From: an uncultured Massilia sp.
GTDB taxonomy: Bacteria; Pseudomonadota; Gammaproteobacteria; Burkholderiales; Burkholderiaceae_D
Assembly (NCBI GenBank): GCA_913778765.1
Contig: CAJYXO010000142.1
Location: 1 to 38,905 of the forward strand
Reading direction: 5' to 3'
DNA: 38,905 nt
Shown here: one piece after another, positions 34,646-38,905 of the stretch
Layout of the letters: each line of letters starts with the position of its first letter
Numbering within the stretch: position 1 is the first letter of the stretch
Translations under genes and position numbers: made by a program
The notes under the pieces: generated by a model
Databases searched by the model: none
Told to the model about the DNA's origin: nothing
The model's input: the letters and a program-made list of their open reading frames with translations, nothing else

Positions 34646-35209
34646 TTACTTGGCCGGCGTATCGCCCAGCTCTGAATGACGCGACAGGTGCTGCACGATG
34701 AACCACGACTGCAACTCGTTGGTGCGCACGATCTCGCTGACGATCAGGTCGTTCGTGCCGTCATCACCGGCATCGTCCGCCTCGCGCGCCAGCGGACGCG
34801 CGTCGAGCAGGATCTTCTCGTGGCCGTTCGCCAGGCGGTCAAGTTGGGCACGCGCAGTCTCGCGTCCGCGCGGCCCGCGCGCGATTTCCGACTCGCTCGC
34901 CACGTCGCCAGGCAGCGCGACCGTGACGCCCCCCAGGGTCTGGATCCGCTCGGCGATGGAATCCATGAGTTCTGCCTGCTCTTCGTAGTGCTTGTCGAAC
35001 AGCAGATGCAGTTCATAAAAAGTTGCGCCGGCCGTCTGCCAATGCGCCTTCTTGTAGGCGTCCCGCATGGCCATGGTGTGCGCCAGCATGCGGTTCAGCG
35101 CACGCACGCTCTTGGCGCGTACATCCTCGCTCAGGCCGATGCGCACCGGCTGCAGCTCGCCGAATTCTTGAACGATGTGTTCCTTGCCTTTCTTGTCCTG
35201 CTCAGCCAT
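34646..35209 (-). CDS. dps: Dps-family DNA-protecting ferritin
   Basis: A 187-residue ferritin-like protein. The ferroxidase residues match E. coli Dps in spacing: His56, His68, Asp83 and Glu87 in KKAHWQTAGATFYELHLLFD and ELMDSIAERI. Dps stores iron and consumes hydrogen peroxide, shielding DNA in starvation. The N-terminus is Lys-rich (MAEQDKKGKEH), which may bind DNA. It is a single gene with its own terminator. Its upstream region has four TTGAG/CTCAA half-sites. Confidence 0.95.
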   Translation of the reverse strand: MAEQDKKGKEHIVQEFGELQPVRIGLSEDVRAKSVRALNRMLAHTMAMRDAYKKAHWQTAGATFYELHLLFDKHYEEQAELMDSIAERIQTLGGVTVALPGDVASESEIARGPRGRETARAQLDRLANGHEKILLDARPLAREADDAGDDGTNDLIVSEIVRTNELQSWFIVQHLSRHSELGDTPAK

Positions 35210-35333
35210 TTTTTGATCTCGCTGGTAGTCGTTGGAAAACTTTACTCAAACGCCCTCAAGATTTGAGCAATTTGAGCACGAGCTTTGACTATAGCCAGAA
35301 CGTGGATCCGGTGTCGTACGGCAGATGGGACGC
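35210..35333 (-). promoter_or_regulatory. dps upstream region with repeated TTGAG half-sites
   Basis: Pentamers CTCAA (35245, 35255) and TTGAG (35263, 35272) form nested inverted repeats. A possible -10, TAAAGT, lies at 35239-35244 on the minus strand without a good -35, which would suit an activator-dependent or stationary-phase promoter. Confidence 0.35.
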
Positions 35334-36011
35334 TCAGGTCTCGGCCCACTGCCGCAGCAGGTTGTGATAATGCCCGGTCAGCCCCACCAGCTCCGGTCCG
35401 TCGCCATGCTTCGCCCGTAAAGCCTGGATGTTCGTGTCCAGCTCATACAGCATCGCCCGCTTCCAGTCGTCACGCACCATGCTCTGCACCCACAGGAAAG
35501 AAGCCACGCGCTCGCCGGCCGTCACCGGCTGCACCTCGTGCACGCTGGCCGATGGATACACGATCGCATCCCCTGCCGGCAGCTTGACCTCGTGGGCGCC
35601 GTAGGAATCGATCACGCTCAGCTCCCCGCCTTCGTAGTCTTCGGGCTCGGACAGGAACACGGTACAGGACACGTCGGTCCGCAGCGCCGGTCCGCCGCGC
35701 TGCGCCCGGATCGCGCCGTCCACGTGCGGCCCATAATGCTCGCCGCCGGCATAGCTGTTGAAGAAAGGCGGCAGGATCCGCAAGGGCAGCACGCTCGCGA
35801 AGAACAGCGGATGCGCCATCAGCGCCGCCGACACGGTCTGGCCCAGTTCGACGGCCAGCGGCGATCCTTCCGCCAGCTGGCGGTTGCGCTTCACCTGCGC
35901 GCCCTGGCTGCCGACGCTGGCGCGGCCGTCGATCCAGTCGGTCGAGGCCAGCCGCGAACGCATCGCCTTGACCTGCTCCGGGCCCAGGACGCCGGGAATA
36001 TGCAGCATCAT
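35334..36011 (-). CDS. piuC: Fe(II)/2-oxoglutarate dioxygenase, PiuC/PKHD type
   Basis: The 225-residue protein has the metal triad His96-x-Asp98 (YGPHVDGAI) and His158 ([10 protein letters not shown]), with Arg168 for 2-oxoglutarate (GERVASFLW). PiuC/YbiX enzymes are typically encoded next to TonB siderophore receptors and are iron-regulated. Here the gene starts 7 bp after the Fiu-like receptor stop, so the two share an operon. The substrate is unknown. ATG codons at 36011 and 36008 are both possible starts. Confidence 0.93.
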   Translation of the reverse strand: MMLHIPGVLGPEQVKAMRSRLASTDWIDGRASVGSQGAQVKRNRQLAEGSPLAVELGQTVSAALMAHPLFFASVLPLRILPPFFNSYAGGEHYGPHVDGAIRAQRGGPALRTDVSCTVFLSEPEDYEGGELSVIDSYGAHEVKLPAGDAIVYPSASVHEVQPVTAGERVASFLWVQSMVRDDWKRAMLYELDTNIQALRAKHGDGPELVGLTGHYHNLLRQWAET

Positions 36012-36018
36012 GATGTGA

Positions 36019-38319
36019 TCAGAACTTGAAGTTGGCGGTCAGGGTCGCCGAGCGGCCCGGCGCCACGCCCGCATAGTGCGGCGACGAGACCTTGTCGAAG
36101 TACAGCTTGTCGGTCAGGTTCTGCAGGTTCAGCTGCAGCGCGATGTCCTTCGTGACGGCGTAGCTGGCCATCGCGTCGAAGCGCGCGTAACCCGGCACGG
36201 CCTTGTTGTTGTTGACGTTGGCGTAGACCTTCGACATCGCGCTCACGCCGAAGCCGGCCGTGAAGCCCTTCGTGAAGGCATAGCTGGTCCACAGCGAGGC
36301 GCTGTTCTTCGGCGTGCTCGGGAAGCGGTTGCCGTTGTACGGCGACGGCACGAAACTGCTGCCCGAAGCGATATAGCCGTTGTCGGCGATCTCGGCATCC
36401 AGCCAGGTGTAGCCGCCGAACACGGTCCAGGCGCTGGCCAGCTTGCCCGAGAAGCCGAGTTCCACGCCCCGGATTTCCTTGCGGCCGACGTTCTGGGTCG
36501 TGCCGTCCGGCGCCGTCACGCGGGCGTTGTTCATGGTGCTCTTGAACAGGGCGCCGGTCACGGACAGGCGGCCGCCCGGCAGCAGGTCCCACTTGGTGCC
36601 CAGCTCGATGTTGCGGCTGCGCTGGGGCTGCAGGTTCTGCACCACGGCGGTCAAGGCGTCGAGGCCGTCGCCGCCGTCGTTGCCCGGCGGGGTCGCCGAA
36701 CTGGCGTAGGACAGGTAGATGCTGCCGTTCTTCGAAGGCTTGTAGACGATGCCGGCCTGGCTGCTGACGAAGTCGGTGTCGACGGTGGCGTGGGCGGCGG
36801 CCGTGGTGGCGGTCGGCAGCGTGTCGAGGGTGCTCTGGAAATCGTCCCAGCGCAGCCCCAGGTTCAGCAGCCACCGCGGGTCGATCTCGATGGTGTCGAA
36901 GGCGTAGGCGGCCCTGGTCTTGGTCGACACGTGGGTCAGCGCGCCGGACCGGCTGCGCGTGGCGACCCACGGGTCGTCAGGGTTCGGGTTCGCCAGCGTG
37001 GTGCAGTTGTACAGCGTGGCCGCGCCGGAAGTCGGGCAGGTGAAGGTGCCGGTCAGCGGATTGTTGGTGCCCGGCGTGAAGATGTAGCTGCCGCGGTCGG
37101 TGGTCTCGCGGTCGAATTCGATGCCGGTGTTGAAGCTGTGCTTCAGGCCCGCGGCCGCCAGTTCGCCGCTCAGGCTGGTCACGTTGGCGATGGTGGCAGT
37201 TTCGGTGGCGCGGGTGTTGGCGCGGCGCCAGACGGTGCCGTAGCGGACCGTGTTGCCCTTCGAATCGTCCGGCTGGGTCCAGACGTAGTCGTTGGTCGAC
37301 TTGCCATAGCGGGTCACGTTCCGGAGCGAGAGAGCCTTGCTGAACTCGTGGCGCAGGTCGATCGTGCCGACATCGCTCTTGGTATCGCGGAAGTCGCGGT
37401 TGGCCAGGCCGTAGAAGGTCTCGCGGTCGACCGCGAACGGGGTGCCGTTGCCGTTCTTGCCGACGTCGGCGCCGCTCGTGACCGGGTTGTTGAAGGGGAT
37501 GCCGGTGTCCGGGATCTCGTGCGAGGTCAGGTGGTAGACGCTGACAATGGCGCGGTCCGGGCCGGTCAGGCCGAAGGTGACGGTGGGCGCGACGCCCCAG
37601 CGCTTGCCGCCGACGACCTTGCGGCCCGGCACGTCGTTCTCGTGCGCCATCACGTTCAGGCGGAAGGCGCTGTTGCTGCCCAGGGCGCGGTTGACGTCGC
37701 CGGTGATGCGTTTGTACTTGTCGCTGCCGATGCCTACCGAAGCGCTGTTGAAGTCGTAGGCCTGCGCGGTCTTGCTGACCAGGTTGACGCCGCCGCCCGC
37801 CGAGGAACGGCCGCCGTAGGCCGAGTTCGGGCCCTTCACCACTTCCACCTGCTCGAGGTTGAAGATCTCGCGCGACTGCGAGCCGGCATCGCGGATGCCG
37901 TCGATATAGGTGTCGGTCTGGGCGTTGTAGCCGCGGATGAACAGGTTGTCGCCGACCGGGTTGCCGCCCTCGGCCGCGCCGATGGTGATGCCTGGCACGG
38001 TGCGCAGCGCATCCGTCAGCGAGACGGCGCCGGTCTGCGAAATCGTCTCGGCGGTCACGACCGTCACCGATTTCGGCGTGTCGAGCAGCGGCGCGGTGAA
38101 CTTGTCGTTGGCGGAGACCGGGCCGGCCGGCGCCTTGGCGCCCGAGACCTGCACCGCCGGGATGCTCTGGTCGATCACGTTGTCCGGCGCCGCGTGGGCC
38201 GCCGGCATGCCGAGGGTGGCCAGCATGGCCAGCGCAGGTGCGGGCAGAGTCACACGAAACTGCGGGGCGTGCTTGCGGCTCTTGATGAAGGATGCTTGCT
38301 GCTTATTGTTATTCGGCAT
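36019..38319 (-). CDS. fiu: TonB-dependent siderophore receptor (Fiu/PiuA-like)
   Basis: About 766 residues. The ATG at 38319 begins [17 protein letters not shown], followed by a long signal peptide (cleaved near AHAA). The frame stays open to 38427, but that part overlaps the Fur box, so the shorter start is preferred. The plug has [39 protein letters not shown] and [20 protein letters not shown]; the barrel ends in LTANFKF. Similarity to Fiu and PiuA, together with piuC downstream, supports catecholate or monomeric catechol uptake. Confidence 0.93.
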   Translation of the reverse strand: MPNNNKQQASFIKSRKHAPQFRVTLPAPALAMLATLGMPAAHAAPDNVIDQSIPAVQVSGAKAPAGPVSANDKFTAPLLDTPKSVTVVTAETISQTGAVSLTDALRTVPGITIGAAEGGNPVGDNLFIRGYNAQTDTYIDGIRDAGSQSREIFNLEQVEVVKGPNSAYGGRSSAGGGVNLVSKTAQAYDFNSASVGIGSDKYKRITGDVNRALGSNSAFRLNVMAHENDVPGRKVVGGKRWGVAPTVTFGLTGPDRAIVSVYHLTSHEIPDTGIPFNNPVTSGADVGKNGNGTPFAVDRETFYGLANRDFRDTKSDVGTIDLRHEFSKALSLRNVTRYGKSTNDYVWTQPDDSKGNTVRYGTVWRRANTRATETATIANVTSLSGELAAAGLKHSFNTGIEFDRETTDRGSYIFTPGTNNPLTGTFTCPTSGAATLYNCTTLANPNPDDPWVATRSRSGALTHVSTKTRAAYAFDTIEIDPRWLLNLGLRWDDFQSTLDTLPTATTAAAHATVDTDFVSSQAGIVYKPSKNGSIYLSYASSATPPGNDGGDGLDALTAVVQNLQPQRSRNIELGTKWDLLPGGRLSVTGALFKSTMNNARVTAPDGTTQNVGRKEIRGVELGFSGKLASAWTVFGGYTWLDAEIADNGYIASGSSFVPSPYNGNRFPSTPKNSASLWTSYAFTKGFTAGFGVSAMSKVYANVNNNKAVPGYARFDAMASYAVTKDIALQLNLQNLTDKLYFDKVSSPHYAGVAPGRSATLTANFKF

Positions 38320-38342
38320 GGGATCGGACAGCGTGGAAAGAT

Positions 38343-38361
38343 AATGAGAACGATTCGCATT
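38343..38361 (-). promoter_or_regulatory. Fur box upstream of the siderophore receptor
   Basis: AATGAGAACGATTCGCATT has matching arms AATG-N-GAA and TTC-N-CATT, close to the Fur consensus GATAATGATAATCATTATC. It lies 23 bp before the receptor ATG. Confidence 0.8.
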
Positions 38362-38521
38362 ATGATTCCTGTTGAGTGTTTTGACAAGCACTGCACCGCC
38401 TGTCACTTGCCTGTGTGTTACAGGCATGTGGCCGAATCAACTACAATACCGGGGATAAGGGTTTATCATGGCCCCCTGGGCTTGATGTTTCGAGCCATCG
38501 TTCCACCTTCATTCATCTACT

Positions 38522-38905
38522 ATGCGTCGCTCCTCCAAAGACTCACCCAAACTATCGGCAGAAAGCCAGCGTCTAGTCAGCATCAGCCAAGCCATCGTGC
38601 AGGCCGCCAGCCGCGTTGAAGAACGGACCTGGGAGCGTAATCTCGACTCGCAGCTGCAAAAGCTGCTCAAGACCAACCACCAGGAAAGCATCGACGCCGC
38701 CCTGAACGTCCTGTTCAAGGGCGACCTCGCGGTCTACGACGTGCTGATGGACGGCGTCGAAGCGGTCAGCGAATCCTCGACCATGACCGAACAGGGCGCG
38801 GACGGCGCCGAGGTCACCTGGCAGGCCCTGCTGGTGGCCGCGCCGGTGCTGGCCTGGACCCGCTTCTCGATCGCGTCCGGCACGATTCCGAACGATATCG
38901 TCACC
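38522..38905 (+). CDS. DUF2863 family protein, N-terminal part (partial)
   Basis: The frame from ATG 38522 is open to the window edge (128 codons). The sequence begins MRRSSKDSPKLSAESQRLVS and contains SRVEERTWERNLDSQLQKL, AALNVLFKGDLAVYDVLMDG and WQALLVAAPVLAWTRFS, which match DUF2863 proteins of Burkholderiales as I recall them. The function is unknown. The gene is divergent from the receptor, and the gap holds a TACAAT (38442-38447) and a GCCTGT/ACAGGC hairpin (38409-38425). Confidence 0.85.
   Translation, partial: MRRSSKDSPKLSAESQRLVSISQAIVQAASRVEERTWERNLDSQLQKLLKTNHQESIDAALNVLFKGDLAVYDVLMDGVEAVSESSTMTEQGADGAEVTWQALLVAAPVLAWTRFSIASGTIPNDIVT

Noticed and set aside
38320..38427. An N-terminal extension of the siderophore receptor
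   Set aside because: The extension would cover the Fur box and place the signal peptide far from the N-terminus.
36076..38619. An 847-codon open frame opposite the siderophore receptor
   Set aside because: Same composition effect; the minus-strand receptor has clear plug and barrel motifs and a Fur box.

Overview
The window reads as chromosome of a GC-rich betaproteobacterium, most likely Oxalobacteraceae (Massilia/Telluria-like). This is inferred from the TCA block (HutC-type GntR regulator, sdhCDAB-sdhE-gltA, divergent mdh and acnA), a DUF2863 protein, GluQ synthetase and PEP-CTERM sorting. I saw no phage, insertion sequence, CRISPR array, tRNA or rRNA. Genes are packed tightly, with many 1-4 bp overlaps.

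Layout. 1-2699: end of a flavin/iron redox cluster (DUF4198 protein, ApbE flavin transferase, membrane-anchored flavodoxin-type reductase). 2693-5583: TonB-dependent receptor and a small membrane protein, convergent with it. 5686-7955: an exported lipoprotein and a secreted carboxylesterase. 8106-13854: a two-component system whose kinase carries an Ala/Pro-rich periplasmic tract, an exported Ala/Pro-rich protein, a BlaI-like repressor, an Oxidored-like mini-protein, a ClC transporter with CBS domains and a DUF421 protein. 13851-16535: an outer-membrane protein, a CHRD/PEP-CTERM protein and GluQ.

16746-20850 is the most interesting part: an apparent four-gene light-sensing operon. It encodes a complete photoactive yellow protein (PYP), an AMP-forming ligase with a carrier-protein-like N-terminus, an aromatic amino acid ammonia-lyase that would supply p-coumarate, and a MerR-type regulator with the cobalamin-binding motifs of the B12 photoreceptor CarH/LitR. 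One transcript would therefore hold a blue-light receptor, the enzymes for its chromophore and a possible second light (or B12) sensor. Two near-identical 13-bp inverted repeats flank the candidate pyp promoter.

20855-22188 holds three small proteins (SnoaL-like, unknown, DUF3297). 22315-33975 is a central-carbon island: gltA, sdhE, sdhB, sdhA, sdhD, sdhC and a GntR regulator on the minus strand, then mdh, a CitE-like lyase, an MliC-like exported protein and acnA on the plus strand. Strong terminators and REP-like elements punctuate it. 34094-38905 is iron and oxidative-stress related: a small membrane protein, Dps, a PiuC-type dioxygenase and a Fiu-like siderophore receptor with a Fur box, then the start of a DUF2863 gene cut by the window edge.
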